From: Limosilactobacillus oris
GTDB lineage: Bacteria; Bacillota; Bacilli; Lactobacillales; Lactobacillaceae
NCBI RefSeq assembly: GCF_025311495.1
Contig: NZ_CP104398.1
Location: 434,001-498,000, forward strand
Reading direction: 5' to 3'
Length of the DNA: 64,000 bases
Shown here: positions 36,335-46,029 of the stretch, piece after piece
Layout of the letters: each line of letters starts with the position of its first letter
How positions within the stretch are numbered: the stretch's first letter is position 1
Program-made: the position numbers and the translations under genes
Notes under the pieces: generated by a model
What the model saw: the letters and a program-made list of their open reading frames with translations, nothing else
Told to the model about the DNA's origin: nothing
Databases searched by the model: none

Positions 36335-36670
36335 ATGCAAGAAGTCAAAGCACATTCACTATTAAATAAAGCGCCGCTACTGACCCGGGTAGTTGGCCAG
36401 TTATTTGATGACGAACCACTTAATACTGCTCCGGCGGTTCGTCTGCTTAATCCCCCGTCAGCTCGGCAACGGCAACAATTTATCCAGACGGCAATCCAGC
36501 AGGACTACACCGTCTTTCTCCAGTTACTCCCCGCCAGTGACGCCGGACGGGTTGAAAACGTCCGCGGGCGTATTAAGCCGCTCCGGGCTGGCCGCTACCT
36601 GGTCAAAACTGATCACGCCAGCTACATGGTCCGTTTCGACCAAGTGCGCTACATTGCCCACCTCGATTAA
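36335..36670 (+). CDS. Small YolD-like protein under SOS control
   Basis: This 111-aa protein is the only clear plus-strand host gene in its neighbourhood; GGAAGGTGACACC gives a good ribosome-binding site. Residues about 75-110 (VRGRIKPLRAGRYLVKTDH then MVRFDQVRYIAHL) resemble the C-terminal beta pattern of YolD-like proteins, which often accompany Y-family polymerase genes in SOS operons. The SOS box in its promoter supports that reading. No umuC-like gene is next to it; a terminator follows. The family call is tentative, the SOS regulation less so. It is likely a DNA-damage response factor of unknown mechanism. Confidence 0.65.
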   Translation: MQEVKAHSLLNKAPLLTRVVGQLFDDEPLNTAPAVRLLNPPSARQRQQFIQTAIQQDYTVFLQLLPASDAGRVENVRGRIKPLRAGRYLVKTDHASYMVRFDQVRYIAHLD

Positions 36671-36687
36671 TTTTCCTTCATTTAAAT

Positions 36688-36734
36688 AAGCAGCCCGCGC
36701 CGCTAATCATGACAGTTAGCGGCGCGGGCTGCTT
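36688..36734. terminator. Bidirectional terminator between the SOS gene and recN
   Basis: A perfect 19-bp stem (AAGCAGCCCGCGCCGCTAA and its complement) has a 9-nt loop, with TTTTT on the plus side and A/T-rich sequence on the minus side. It serves the convergent SOS gene and recN. Confidence 0.92.
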
Positions 36735-36745
36735 TTTAGTTTAAC

Positions 36746-38437
36746 TCATGCTTTGTCTTTCGGGTGAGCCATCTGCAACAACTCTTGGGCATGTTCCTTC
36801 GTCAACTTGGTTACCTTTTCGCCTGACAGCATCCGGGCAAGTTCATTCACCCGCTGAGCTGCTGCTAAGCTGGTAACAGTAGTAGTTGTCCGCTCATCAT
36901 GGATTGCCTTCTTGATGAGAAAATGGTGCTGAGCGACGGCCGCAACCTGTGGCAAGTGGGTAATACAGAGCACCTGCGAATTAGCAGCAATCAACCGGAT
37001 CTTATCGGCAATTGCCTGGGCAACCCGACCACTGACCCCGGTATCGACCTCATCAAAGATAATGCTGGTGACCCCTTCATTAGCCGCAAAGATGGTTTTA
37101 AGGGCCAGCATCACCCGAGACAGTTCCCCACCAGAAGCAATTTTGGCTAAGGGACCCATGCTCTCACCCGGGTTAGTCCGGATATAGAATTCGACTTCGT
37201 CAATCCCGGTGGGCGTAAAGGTCCCGCCGGCCTGCTTGGCGAAGTGGACTTCAAAGTCTGCCTTGGCCATGTATAGTTCTGCTAACTGCTGGTGGACCTG
37301 TACGGCCAGCTGGTGGGCCGCCTGCTGGCGAACCTGGCTAAGCTCCTCGCCAACGGTTTGCAGCTGCTCTTGGGCCGTTGCCAGCCGGGCTTCCAAGTCA
37401 TTGTTGGAATCCGCTGCTGCCTCCATCGTATCCAATTCCTTTTTGATTTTAGCGTAGTAATCCAAGACTTTGGCGACAGAGTCTCCATACTTATGTTCCA
37501 GATCCCCGATGACCGTTAGCCGCTGGTCAATTTCCGCCAGGCGCTGGTCATCAAATTCAAGGAGGTCTAGCTGCTGCCCAGCCTGGTTAGCAACGTCCTG
37601 AAGGGCATAGTAGGCGTCGTTCAGGGACTTGCTTAACGAATCGTAATCATCATCAAACTCCGCAATCCCGTTAATGGCTTCCATCACCGTAGCAACCTGG
37701 TCTAGCACCGGTGCTTCACCGTCATTAAAGGTTGCCACGGCCTGTTGAAGGGCATTATTGATTTGCTGAAAGTGTTCCAGACGATCCCGCTCGCTGGTAA
37801 GTTGTTCCTCCTCATCAGCTTTGAGCTGGGCGCTCCCGATTTCATCGACCTGGTAGTGCAGCATATCCAAACGCTGGGCCCACTGCTGCTCATTTGCTTG
37901 CTTCTTAGTGACCGCCGCCTTGAGCTGAGAATAGTCGTGGTAAAGTTGCTGGTACTTAGTGAGCAGCGGCTGAACCTGCTTGCTAGCATACTGATCCAGC
38001 ATTCCCAGGTGTTTTTCAGGTTGCAAGAGCAGCTGGTGTTCATTTTGCCCTTGAATATCAACCAGGTAGGCACCAATCTGCCGCAGCATTGTCGTATTAA
38101 TCAGCTGGCCGTTGACCCGGATCGTGTTACGACCATTCCGGTAGATTTCGCGCATAATGATCAGGGTTCCATCCTCATACTCAATTCCGAGTGAATCCAA
38201 AAGCGCCGCCAGGCCAGAATCTGCCGTTAACGCAAACTGGCCCTGCAAGCGTAATTTTTCTTCCCCCCGTCGGATAAACTCCTGGGATCCGCGGCCACCA
38301 GCCAATAAGCCAACCGCATCAATAATAATTGACTTCCCGGCACCGGTCTCTCCGGTTAACACCGTCATCTGATTCGCAAATTCTAAGCTAAGGTGCTTAA
38401 TAATTGCGAGGTTGTCAATCGTAAGTTCTTGCAGCAT
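36746..38437 (-). CDS. recN: DNA repair protein RecN
   Basis: The 563-aa SMC-like ATPase starts at ATG 38437, behind AAAGGAG. Walker A is TGETGAGKSIIIDAVGLL; two coiled-coil arms surround the middle; the signature is IASGGELSRVMLALK and Walker B is TSIIFDEVDTGVSG. RecN acts early in double-strand break repair. It is followed by the bidirectional terminator. The upstream neighbour argR shares its direction, as is usual (argR-recN). Confidence 0.96.
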   Translation of the reverse strand: MLQELTIDNLAIIKHLSLEFANQMTVLTGETGAGKSIIIDAVGLLAGGRGSQEFIRRGEEKLRLQGQFALTADSGLAALLDSLGIEYEDGTLIIMREIYRNGRNTIRVNGQLINTTMLRQIGAYLVDIQGQNEHQLLLQPEKHLGMLDQYASKQVQPLLTKYQQLYHDYSQLKAAVTKKQANEQQWAQRLDMLHYQVDEIGSAQLKADEEEQLTSERDRLEHFQQINNALQQAVATFNDGEAPVLDQVATVMEAINGIAEFDDDYDSLSKSLNDAYYALQDVANQAGQQLDLLEFDDQRLAEIDQRLTVIGDLEHKYGDSVAKVLDYYAKIKKELDTMEAAADSNNDLEARLATAQEQLQTVGEELSQVRQQAAHQLAVQVHQQLAELYMAKADFEVHFAKQAGGTFTPTGIDEVEFYIRTNPGESMGPLAKIASGGELSRVMLALKTIFAANEGVTSIIFDEVDTGVSGRVAQAIADKIRLIAANSQVLCITHLPQVAAVAQHHFLIKKAIHDERTTTTVTSLAAAQRVNELARMLSGEKVTKLTKEHAQELLQMAHPKDKA

Positions 38438-38449
38438 CGCCAATCTCCT

Positions 38450-38902
38450 TTATCCTACTAAACTGTTCAAGTAGTCCGCGAGCGTTTGAGCATCGTCAGC
38501 AGTATCGCATACCACCAGGACGTTGCTATCGTCACCAATGGTCGTAAAGACCCCCCGGTCAGTTAACCGCCGTATCAGGTTAGCGACAACCGGGCCGTTG
38601 CCAGGACGAACCGCCAGGGCTAAGAGGCGGTCACTGCGTTTCAACTGCACCAAGCTGTCGTGGATCGTCGTCCCGAGCTGGTCAGGCTCATCCCGGTGCT
38701 GCATTACGGGCAAGGCATAACGGTAACCCCCGTTTTCAGCAGGCACCTTAATCAGCTGCATTTCCTTGATGTCACGCGAAATCGTGGCCTGGGTTACTTG
38801 CAGTCCCAGCTCATTTAGGGCGCCGACCAGGTCTTCTTGGCGTTCAATACTCCGTGCCGTGATAATTTCGCGGATTTTCTTTTGTCGATAAGCTTTTTTC
38901 AT
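38450..38902 (-). CDS. argR: Arginine repressor ArgR/AhrC
   Basis: The 150-aa regulator has an N-terminal winged helix (VTQATISRDIKEMQLIKVP, recognition helix near residue 37-45) and a C-terminal oligomerisation/arginine domain (VRPGNGPVVANLIRR and GDDSNVLVVCDTADDAQ). It normally senses arginine and controls arginine synthesis or the deiminase pathway. Lactobacilli often have two ArgR proteins acting together; this one is in the conserved tlyA-argR-recN context. Confidence 0.94.
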   Translation of the reverse strand: MKKAYRQKKIREIITARSIERQEDLVGALNELGLQVTQATISRDIKEMQLIKVPAENGGYRYALPVMQHRDEPDQLGTTIHDSLVQLKRSDRLLALAVRPGNGPVVANLIRRLTDRGVFTTIGDDSNVLVVCDTADDAQTLADYLNSLVG

Positions 38903-38904
38903 CC

Positions 38905-39747
38905 TTAATTACCACCTTTCCCGTCGTTAGCCTTGTCATTCAGCTCCCGGTCAGCATTAGCAATTACCTGGTCAATATCGATTTCAGGTGCAAGCTGACC
39001 CGGCTGGTCGCTTAGCCGTAAGTGGGCCAAGAATTCCATGTTGCCCTGGCCACCCTTGATCGGTGAAAAATCTAACCCCAGGACATCAAAATGGTCGGCC
39101 CGTGCAAACTCCAAGACCTCCTCCAGGACTGCCTTATGCACCCCATGGTCCCTAATTATTCCGTGCTTGCCAACGTGCTCTTTGCCAGCCTCAAACTGGG
39201 GCTTGATCAAAGCAACCACTTCGCCGCCCGGCTGTAAAATCCCCGCAAGCGGCGGTAAAATCAGCCGCAAGGAAATAAAGGAAACGTCGATTGAGGCAAA
39301 GGCGGGCTGGCCGTGGGTAAAGTCCGCGAGTTTGCTGTAACGGAAATTAGTCTGTTCCATCACTACCACCCGAGGGTTCTCCCGTAGCTGCCAAACCAGC
39401 TGGTTAGTACCAACATCCAACGCATAGCTGAGCCGCGCGCCATTTTGCAGCATGACGTCGGTAAAGCCACCGGTTGAGGAGCCAATATCTAAAACCACCT
39501 TATCGGCCACTGAAATTTGGAAAACCTTCAGCGCCTTGGCAAGTTTTAACCCGCCCCGGCTGACGTACGGCATCTTATGGCCCTTCATATGTAAGGTCGT
39601 GGTCACGGGGATTTTCTGCCCCGGCTTATCGAGCCGTTCATTATTTTTACCAAGAATTTCTCCCGCCATGACAGAGCGTTTCGCTTGTTCCCGTGAATCA
39701 AACAATCCCTGCTTGACTAACAACACATCAACACGTTCTTTTTCCAT
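38905..39747 (-). CDS. tlyA: TlyA-family rRNA 2'-O-methyltransferase
   Basis: The 280-aa protein joins an N-terminal S4 RNA-binding domain (RVDVLLVKQGLFDSREQAKR) to an FtsJ-like methyltransferase domain with the SAM motif VLDIGSSTGGFTDVML. TlyA proteins methylate C1409 of 16S and in some species C1920 of 23S rRNA, and affect capreomycin sensitivity. The gene ends 2 bases before argR and follows ispA. Confidence 0.93.
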   Translation of the reverse strand: MEKERVDVLLVKQGLFDSREQAKRSVMAGEILGKNNERLDKPGQKIPVTTTLHMKGHKMPYVSRGGLKLAKALKVFQISVADKVVLDIGSSTGGFTDVMLQNGARLSYALDVGTNQLVWQLRENPRVVVMEQTNFRYSKLADFTHGQPAFASIDVSFISLRLILPPLAGILQPGGEVVALIKPQFEAGKEHVGKHGIIRDHGVHKAVLEEVLEFARADHFDVLGLDFSPIKGGQGNMEFLAHLRLSDQPGQLAPEIDIDQVIANADRELNDKANDGKGGN

Positions 39748-39758
39748 AGTTTTGTTCC

Positions 39759-40634
39759 TTATAATTTAAAATACGCTAAAAAATCATCATATGCAGCAAA
39801 CGACCGGCCAGTTAGCTGACTCAATGCTGCTTGGGCATTTTTCGCCCGCTCGAGTGCCTGCTGGAGTTGCTCTTCTGCCCCAGTGACACCGAGAAGGCCG
39901 GGATAAGTGTTTTTATGCTCAGCGGCGTCTTTGCCGACCCGCTTCCCCATTGTGGTCGTTGTTCCAACAACGTCCATCAAGTCATCGTAAATTTGGAAAG
40001 CCAGGCCGTAACTGCTGCCAAACTGGGCTAGCAACTGTTGGACAGCGGCCGGCTGGGCAGTAATAATTCCACCAGCCAAGACCGCGTATCGCAGGAGCGC
40101 CCCGGTCTTTTGCCGGTGAAGGTAGCGGAGCTGATCAAGGATCAAATGGCGCCCAGTTCCTTCAATATCACGGGCTTGACCAGCCACCATCCCCGCCGGT
40201 CCCGCCGCTTTAGCTAGCTCTAAGGCTAACTGGCTCTTCACCGTCGCCGGCAACTGATTATCCGTGACCCACTGGAAGGCCAGGGTTAGCAGACCATCAC
40301 CGGCTAAGGTCGCCATCCCCGCGCCAAACTTGCGGTGGTTGGTTGGCGCTCCCCGTCGCAAATCATCATTGTCCATTGCTGGCAAATCATCATGAATCAG
40401 CGAATAGGTATGGAGCAATTCCAATGCCGTAGCGGCCCGAACAACGTCTTCGGTTAACTCGCCGCCGAAGGTCTCAACGGTTGCCAGCGTCAGCGTTGGC
40501 CGGAGTCGCTTCCCCCCTGCCAGCACCGAATACCGCATGGATGCCGCTAGGGTTGACTGGTCAACGTCATTTGCCAGGTGGGTGTCCAGGTAGCTGGTCA
40601 CGCGGGCTTTTAACTGTTCTAAAGATTCAGCCAT
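39759..40634 (-). CDS. ispA: Farnesyl/geranyl diphosphate synthase
   Basis: The 291-aa polyprenyl synthase has the first Asp-rich motif HDDLPAMDNDDLRRG and the second QIYDDLMDVVG. It condenses IPP with DMAPP to make the C15 precursor used for undecaprenyl and other prenyl lipids. It follows xseB by 14 bases, in the standard xseA-xseB-ispA order. Confidence 0.95.
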   Translation of the reverse strand: MAESLEQLKARVTSYLDTHLANDVDQSTLAASMRYSVLAGGKRLRPTLTLATVETFGGELTEDVVRAATALELLHTYSLIHDDLPAMDNDDLRRGAPTNHRKFGAGMATLAGDGLLTLAFQWVTDNQLPATVKSQLALELAKAAGPAGMVAGQARDIEGTGRHLILDQLRYLHRQKTGALLRYAVLAGGIITAQPAAVQQLLAQFGSSYGLAFQIYDDLMDVVGTTTTMGKRVGKDAAEHKNTYPGLLGVTGAEEQLQQALERAKNAQAALSQLTGRSFAAYDDFLAYFKL

Positions 40635-40648
40635 ATCGTCACCAGGAC

Positions 40649-40924
40649 CTAGTCAGCACTGCCAAAGCCCCGATTGCCCCCACCATTATTGCTGGGATCA
40701 TCCGTGGCCTTTTCGTATTCTTTTTCTTCGTCGTTGTCATCAATTAAATGTCCGAGCGTCTTTTCCGCAGTGGTCAACTTCTTTTGAAGGTCCTTGGATA
40801 GCTTGATTCCTTCTTGGAACTGCTCAATGGCTGATTCGAGAGGGACATTGCCCTGCTCCAGCTGGTTAACAATTGCCTGCAGTTTTGTCAGCTGCTCTTC
40901 AAAAGTTGGTTCTTTACTTGCCAT
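40649..40924 (-). CDS. xseB: Exodeoxyribonuclease VII small subunit
   Basis: The 91-aa subunit has [20 protein letters not shown] and [17 protein letters not shown], two helices that pack around the XseA core. The C-terminal tail after about residue 65 is acidic and Gly/Asn-rich. Its start overlaps the xseA stop by 11 bases. Confidence 0.95.
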   Translation of the reverse strand: MASKEPTFEEQLTKLQAIVNQLEQGNVPLESAIEQFQEGIKLSKDLQKKLTTAEKTLGHLIDDNDEEKEYEKATDDPSNNGGGNRGFGSAD

Positions 40925-42263
40925 TTTTCTTCTCCTTAATATCTGTTATCGTAACGGTTACCTCGCCATCAGCAAAGTGTAAGAGCAATGGCTCCCCAGT
41001 GTTCAGTTGGGCGGCCTGGTTGACGACCTTCCCGTTTCTGGTCACGTAGGTATAGCCCCGTTCCATAATTTTCAGCGGGTCCAATGAATGCAGCTGCTTG
41101 GTCAGGGCCTGCAACTGCTGAGCGGTCTGCTGGGTCTTTGACTGGGCCGCCGTCTGTAAGCGGGCTGCCAGCTGCTGAACAGTTAGTCGCTCTTGATCAA
41201 CCAACCGTTGCGGATTATAGGCTAGCAGGCGGTTATAGACCTGGGCCACATCATTTGCCGCATTGGTTAAACGGCGCTCCTGTTGCTGACGAAGCTGCTG
41301 GGTCAACTGGTCAACCTTTTGCGCGTAGTTTTCGTACAGCCGAGTCGGTTGTTGAAAAATATAGCTGCCGGTGAGCTTTGCGAGCTGCTTTTTTTCAAAG
41401 TCAATTTGTGCCCGCATCGTGTTGTACAGGCGCTGTTGAAAGTCACTAATCAGCATCAGGGTATTATCGAGGCGTTGGGGGGTCGCTAGTTCAGCCGCGG
41501 CAGTTGGCGTGGCCGCCCGTTGATCAGCGACCAAATCGGCAATCGTCGTATCGGTTTCGTGGCCGACCGAGGAAATCACCGGAAGCGGGCAATCCGCAAT
41601 CGCGCGAGCAACCACTTCCTCATTAAACGGCCAAAGGTCCTCGATTGAACCACCACCACGGCCAATAATGAGCGTGTCAAAGTCGCCGCGTTCGCCCGCC
41701 CGTTTAATCTGCCGGGCAATATCAGCAGCAGCCTTCTCCCCCTGAACTACGGTTGGGAATAGTACCACCTGGGCAATCGGGTAACGACGCCGCACCGTCG
41801 TGTTAATATCCCGAATCACTGCTCCGTTCAGACTAGTTACGACCGCAATTCGCCGGGGAAAGAGCGGTACTACTTTCTTAGGCCGGGAAAAGAGCCCTTC
41901 AGCATTGAGCTTCTTCTTTAACTGTTCAAAGGCCAGGTAAAGCGAGCCCACCCCGTCCGGTTCCATCGTGTCGATATAGATCTGGTAGCGGCCGCTACGT
42001 TCATAGAGGCCGACATGGCCGGTTACACAAAGTTTCATCCCCTCTTCGGGGGTAAACTTCACCTTGCTAAACTGGCTCCGAAACATCACGGCATCAATTA
42101 CCGCCTGGTCATCTTTCAAACTGAAATACTGGTGACCGCTGCGCAAGCGGAAATTGGATAGTTCACCGGTAAGGTAAACCGTCTGCAGGTAAGGATCACG
42201 GTCAAATTTTAGTTTTAAGTATTTGGTGAGCTGACTAACCGTCAGGTACTTACTTCTGTCCAT
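40914..42263 (-). CDS. xseA: Exodeoxyribonuclease VII large subunit
   Basis: The 449-aa subunit has an N-terminal OB fold ([38 protein letters not shown]), the catalytic core ([34 protein letters not shown]) and a long Gln-rich coiled coil. ExoVII degrades single-stranded DNA into oligonucleotides. Its start overlaps the folD stop by 14 bases. Confidence 0.96.
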   Translation of the reverse strand: MDRSKYLTVSQLTKYLKLKFDRDPYLQTVYLTGELSNFRLRSGHQYFSLKDDQAVIDAVMFRSQFSKVKFTPEEGMKLCVTGHVGLYERSGRYQIYIDTMEPDGVGSLYLAFEQLKKKLNAEGLFSRPKKVVPLFPRRIAVVTSLNGAVIRDINTTVRRRYPIAQVVLFPTVVQGEKAAADIARQIKRAGERGDFDTLIIGRGGGSIEDLWPFNEEVVARAIADCPLPVISSVGHETDTTIADLVADQRAATPTAAAELATPQRLDNTLMLISDFQQRLYNTMRAQIDFEKKQLAKLTGSYIFQQPTRLYENYAQKVDQLTQQLRQQQERRLTNAANDVAQVYNRLLAYNPQRLVDQERLTVQQLAARLQTAAQSKTQQTAQQLQALTKQLHSLDPLKIMERGYTYVTRNGKVVNQAAQLNTGEPLLLHFADGEVTVTITDIKEKKNGK

Positions 42264-43113
42264 TTCTCCTCCATTCAGCCAGGTCGACCGTCTGCTCCAT
42301 CAGGCTGGCAATCGTCATTGGGCCTACTCCCCCCGGCACTGGAGTAATCATCTTGGCAATCGGTTCGACAGCCGCAAAATCCACGTCACCGGTTAACTTG
42401 CCGGACGGGAGTCTGTCCATTCCCACGTCAATGACCACCGCACCAGGCTTCACGTCATCCTTGCCGATAAAGTGGGCAATCCCCGTCGCAACGATTAAAA
42501 TATCCGCCTGGGTGGTTAGTTCCCGCAGGTTCTTCGTGTGGCGGCCAGCAATGGTCACGGTCGCATTGGCATTAGCCAGCAGGGCCAGCAACGGTTTACC
42601 AACCAAGATGCTCCGCCCCACGATCACTACATTTGCTCCCGCTAGTGGGACCTGGTAGTAGCTAAAAATCCGCATAATACCACGCGGGGTACAGGCAACC
42701 GGGTAGTTGCCCGGCTGGTTGCCAAAGAGCTTCCCTAGGTTGTCAGGGTGCAAGCCATCAACGTCCTTGGCTGGAGAAATCGCATTGGTAATGGCAACGG
42801 CGTCCAGGTAGTCAGGAAGCGGCTCTTGAACGATGATTGCGTCAATAGAATCATCGTTATTCAGCTCCTTAATCGTTCCCAGTACCGTGGACTGCTTAAC
42901 ATCAGTCGGAAAACGGTATAGGTCGGACTTTAACCCCATCTTTTCCGCCAAGCGGTGTTTGTTGCGCGTATAAATTTGACTAGCAGGATCATCGCCAACC
43001 AGGACGACCGCGATTCCTGGTTTAATTCCGCGCTCAATCAAACCAGCAGCCCGGGTGGTGGTATGCTGGTTAACCTGCTTTGCTAGCTTCTTGCCATCGA
43101 TTAGTATTGCCAT
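42250..43113 (-). CDS. folD: Methylenetetrahydrofolate dehydrogenase/cyclohydrolase FolD
   Basis: The 287-aa bifunctional enzyme has the catalytic Lys region ([14 protein letters not shown]), the substrate motif [10 protein letters not shown], and the NADP site [13 protein letters not shown]. It supplies 10-formyl-THF for purines and for Fmt. The C-terminus has [13 protein letters not shown]. The start follows GAGGAAATGGA. Confidence 0.96.
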   Translation of the reverse strand: MAILIDGKKLAKQVNQHTTTRAAGLIERGIKPGIAVVLVGDDPASQIYTRNKHRLAEKMGLKSDLYRFPTDVKQSTVLGTIKELNNDDSIDAIIVQEPLPDYLDAVAITNAISPAKDVDGLHPDNLGKLFGNQPGNYPVACTPRGIMRIFSYYQVPLAGANVVIVGRSILVGKPLLALLANANATVTIAGRHTKNLRELTTQADILIVATGIAHFIGKDDVKPGAVVIDVGMDRLPSGKLTGDVDFAAVEPIAKMITPVPGGVGPMTIASLMEQTVDLAEWRRNGQK

Positions 43114-43177
43114 TCCATTTCCTCCTCAAGTATTTCTATTTTAACATAAACTCCGGGACGGACAGAAACATGAACGA

Positions 43178-43209
43178 GGCCCAACATTTGGCTTCCCAAA
43201 TGCTAGGCC
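43178..43209 (-). terminator. Stem-loop between nusB and folD
   Basis: On the minus strand GGCCTAGCATTTGG pairs with CCAAATGTTGGGCC (two mismatches) over a GAAG loop, ten bases after the nusB stop. The T-run is weak, so it may be leaky. Confidence 0.6.
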
Positions 43210-43218
43210 CCACTCATT

Positions 43219-43629
43219 TTATAAGTTGTTTTCCTTTTCAAACCGGCCAAGAGCACCGTTAATGAACTTTCGGGATTGATCGTTACTAAATTCCTTTGCT
43301 AATTCCAGGGCCTCATTAATTGCCACGGGCGTTGGAACTTCCTCAACGTATTGCAGCTCATATAAGGCCAAGCGGAGAATGATCAAATCAGCCTTAGCCA
43401 GGCGATCAATCGTCCAGTCACTGGCAAGCAGGCTGCTAATCTGCCCATCTAAAGCAGCCTGCCGGTCACTGACTCCAGTCGCCAGCCGTTGGACGTATTC
43501 GGGAATCGCCCGTTCATCATGGTGTGGAATCGACTGGTAAATCGTTGCCAAGTCGGCATCCGGGTTAGTTTGTAAAGCAAACAAAACTTGGAACGCCTCT
43601 TCACGAAGCGCGTGACGAGTTAAACTCAT
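43219..43629 (-). CDS. nusB: Transcription antitermination factor NusB
   Basis: The 136-aa all-helical protein starts SLTRHALREEAFQVLFALQ and ends KEFSNDQSRKFINGALGRF, both typical of NusB. With NusE (S10) it binds boxA in rRNA leaders. Its start overlaps the stop of the asp23-like gene (ATGA). Confidence 0.95.
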   Translation of the reverse strand: MSLTRHALREEAFQVLFALQTNPDADLATIYQSIPHHDERAIPEYVQRLATGVSDRQAALDGQISSLLASDWTIDRLAKADLIILRLALYELQYVEEVPTPVAINEALELAKEFSNDQSRKFINGALGRFEKENNL

Positions 43630-44069
43630 GCTTCTTCGTTACCTCCATCATCTTCGGAATCTTCACTAAATAAGTTATCCGGATCAACCTGCTTTTCTTC
43701 CTGCAGGGCAACAACCCCCTTAACGTGGACGTTAACTTCCGTCACTACCAAATTAGTCATGAGAGTCACCTGTTGCTTGATCCGCTTCTGGATTTGGCCC
43801 GCTACTTTCGGGACGGAAGCACCGTACTCAACGTAGACGTCCACGTCGATAGTCAAGGAGTCACTGTCCTTTACCAGTTTGACCCCCCGCCGGTGATCAG
43901 ACCGCCCCAACAGTTCACTAACGCTGTTGGCAAATGATCCGTACATCTTGGATACACCACCAACCTCGCTTGCCGCGTAACCAGCAATGATTTCTAATAC
44001 CCGGGGAGCAATTTCGATTGTTCCGAGGCTCTGATCATCATTTAAAATAATTTTTGATTCTTCTGGCAT
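43626..44069 (-). CDS. Asp23/Gls24-family protein (YqhY)
   Basis: The start at ATG 44069 is set by GGAGGG seven bases upstream. The 147-aa protein has IAPRVLEIIAGYAASEVGGV and IDVDVYVEYGASVPKVAG, the Asp23 fold, and an acidic C-terminus (LFSEDSEDDGGNEEA). YqhY homologues always sit before nusB in Bacilli and have been linked to control of acetyl-CoA carboxylase in Bacillus. It is the second paralogue here (the other is at 23315). Confidence 0.88.
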   Translation of the reverse strand: MPEESKIILNDDQSLGTIEIAPRVLEIIAGYAASEVGGVSKMYGSFANSVSELLGRSDHRRGVKLVKDSDSLTIDVDVYVEYGASVPKVAGQIQKRIKQQVTLMTNLVVTEVNVHVKGVVALQEEKQVDPDNLFSEDSEDDGGNEEA

Positions 44070-44231
44070 TTTTAACCCTCCATGGGAACCGGGCACGAAC
44101 CCTGTCTCTAAGTATTATCAACACAAGAGTGTAACAGCTGAGCAGTGGCACCCCTCATCGAGCATGCACCGCCGCAATTAGCAGCCGTTACCAATAGTCT
44201 TTATCTATTTTGCACTAAATACGGGTAAAAA

Positions 44232-44936
44232 TCAACGGCCATCCCCCGCAAACGGCAGACGGACGCAGGACTCGACTTGGCGGTTATACCAGTCGTGAAC
44301 GACTAAGTCGAGTGCGTGCATGGTAAAGTGACCATAATTTGTCGCCGCGTTTTCCTTAATTGTCGCCAAGAAACGATCCGGAGCACTAATGGGATGGGTG
44401 AACCGTGCCACCGTAACGTGTCCCGAAATGGTCGGGTACCGCTCCGCCACGAGCAGGTGCAGTGCAGGCAGTTCCGACCGGAGCCGGCGCCGCAATTCCG
44501 CCAACTCCGGACCGTAGTCGCCGGTTACTAATACCGCTCCTGGACTGACAATCATCCCCTGGAGCCGCCAGTGAATCGGTGGAGTGGTCGTGACGATTTT
44601 GCCAACTGCCGCCCGGTAGCGAGCAAACTGCTTGGCGGAAAGCCGCAAACCGTCCCGTGCCGCTAATAAATCCATCACCGTAATGTGGAGATTAGGCGAT
44701 GGGTAATAGTATTGCTCTGGAGCAATCGCGACTAACTGCTGCAGGGTAAATTCAATATTTCGACTCACATGGGCTGGCAGGCGTCCCAGCAGAGTCAGTC
44801 CCCGGCGGCTATCTGGACGGGGCGACCGGAGGCGGCGGTCGATTTCCAGTTGCCGCGCGCGAATCCGCCGGCGGCCCTGGTCATTAATCGACCGGTAGAG
44901 CTGCCTTAACTGCTCCTCCACCTTAATCACCCACAA
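44232..44936 (-). CDS. 2H phosphoesterase / 2'-5' RNA ligase-like protein
   Basis: This 234-aa protein has the two His-x-Thr signatures of the 2H superfamily: NLHITVMDL (residues about 82-90) and SGHVTVARF (about 171-179). The distance between them fits the family. It has a very basic N-terminus (RRRIRARQLEIDRRLRSP). Members cleave or make 2'-5' RNA or cyclic phosphodiester bonds; the substrate here is unknown. Start is TTG 44936 or a nearby GTG, overlapping the pepP end by 14 bases. It occupies the position where efp is found in related genomes. Confidence 0.75.
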   Translation of the reverse strand: MWVIKVEEQLRQLYRSINDQGRRRIRARQLEIDRRLRSPRPDSRRGLTLLGRLPAHVSRNIEFTLQQLVAIAPEQYYYPSPNLHITVMDLLAARDGLRLSAKQFARYRAAVGKIVTTTPPIHWRLQGMIVSPGAVLVTGDYGPELAELRRRLRSELPALHLLVAERYPTISGHVTVARFTHPISAPDRFLATIKENAATNYGHFTMHALDLVVHDWYNRQVESCVRLPFAGDGR

Positions 44937-46005
44937 TCATCAGATCAGTTGGCGCCGTTGTCAGCACCTGGGGACCGGCATGGGTAACGACCACATCATC
45001 CTCTATCCTAACGCCGCCAATTTCTGGAATGTAAATTCCCGGTTCAACCGTGAGCACTTCGTTATTAACCAGCTTGACCTGGCTGGTTCCCGGACCGTAG
45101 CTCGCCGGTAATTCGTGGACCGCTAGACCAATACCATGTCCCATCCCATGGTTGAATTCATCCCCGTAGCCAGCTTCTTCGATCAACTGCCGCCCCGCGG
45201 CGTCGAGCTTGTCACCACGGACACCGATCCGGGCCTGGTCAATCACTGCCTGCCGGGCAGCATTAACAATTTGATAAACATCACGCAGCTCCGGGTCAAT
45301 TGACCCCACCGCAACCGTCCGGGTCATATCAGCAGTATAACCGTCAACGAAGTAGCCAAAGTCCAGCGTTAAAATGTCCCCGTCAGCTAGCAGCTTGTCA
45401 CTAGCGGTAGCGTGGGGCTTGGCAGCGTTAAGGCCGCTTGCCACAATCGTTGGGAAAGAGGCCCCACTAGCGCCGTGTTCCTTCATCCAGTAGTCAAGCA
45501 GGTTGGCCAGGTGGCGTTCACTGACCCCGGGACGAATTTGCTCGAGGAGGTAGCGGAAGCCGGCGGTGTGCAGGTCCGCGGCCCGTTGGAGCTTTGCCAC
45601 TTCCGTACTATCTTTGACCAACCGCATTTTTTCAAGCAGCTGATTAAACGGTACGAGATCCACAGTCATTATTTCGTCAAGCAGGTCGTATAAACGGTAG
45701 GAAATACTTTCCTCATACCCCAAGACGGCAATCTGCATAGCTTGGCAAAGACGGTCAAGATCATGATAGTAGTCTTGGCTGATGGTCGCCACGACCTCAT
45801 CACTGTCAAACTCCTCCAAGGCCAGCTGGTAACGAGCATCAGTCACGATAATTGCCTGGTCCTCAGTAACTAACAGAAAGCCATCCCCTTGAAGAAGATT
45901 AAACCCGGTTAAATAGTAGATATTTGTCTGGTTGGTCACCAAGAGTGCGTCAACATATAATTGGGGAAGACGCTGTTGGAGACGCTGGATTCGAGTAGCT
46001 ACCAT
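44923..46005 (-). CDS. pepP: Xaa-Pro aminopeptidase/dipeptidase (M24)
   Basis: The 360-aa metallopeptidase has the creatinase-like N-domain (DALLVTNQTNIYYLTGF) and the pita-bread catalytic domain. Its metal ligands are in LTLDFGYFVDGYTADMTRT (two Asp), NHGMGHGIGLAVHE (His), LTVEPGIYIPEIGGVRIEDD (Glu). It releases N-terminal residues preceding proline. It corresponds to the YqhT position upstream of efp in Bacillus; here a 2H phosphoesterase gene follows instead. Confidence 0.93.
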   Translation of the reverse strand: MVATRIQRLQQRLPQLYVDALLVTNQTNIYYLTGFNLLQGDGFLLVTEDQAIIVTDARYQLALEEFDSDEVVATISQDYYHDLDRLCQAMQIAVLGYEESISYRLYDLLDEIMTVDLVPFNQLLEKMRLVKDSTEVAKLQRAADLHTAGFRYLLEQIRPGVSERHLANLLDYWMKEHGASGASFPTIVASGLNAAKPHATASDKLLADGDILTLDFGYFVDGYTADMTRTVAVGSIDPELRDVYQIVNAARQAVIDQARIGVRGDKLDAAGRQLIEEAGYGDEFNHGMGHGIGLAVHELPASYGPGTSQVKLVNNEVLTVEPGIYIPEIGGVRIEDDVVVTHAGPQVLTTAPTDLMIVGD

Positions 46006-46029
46006 CTTTTTCCCTCCAAAAAATAAAAA

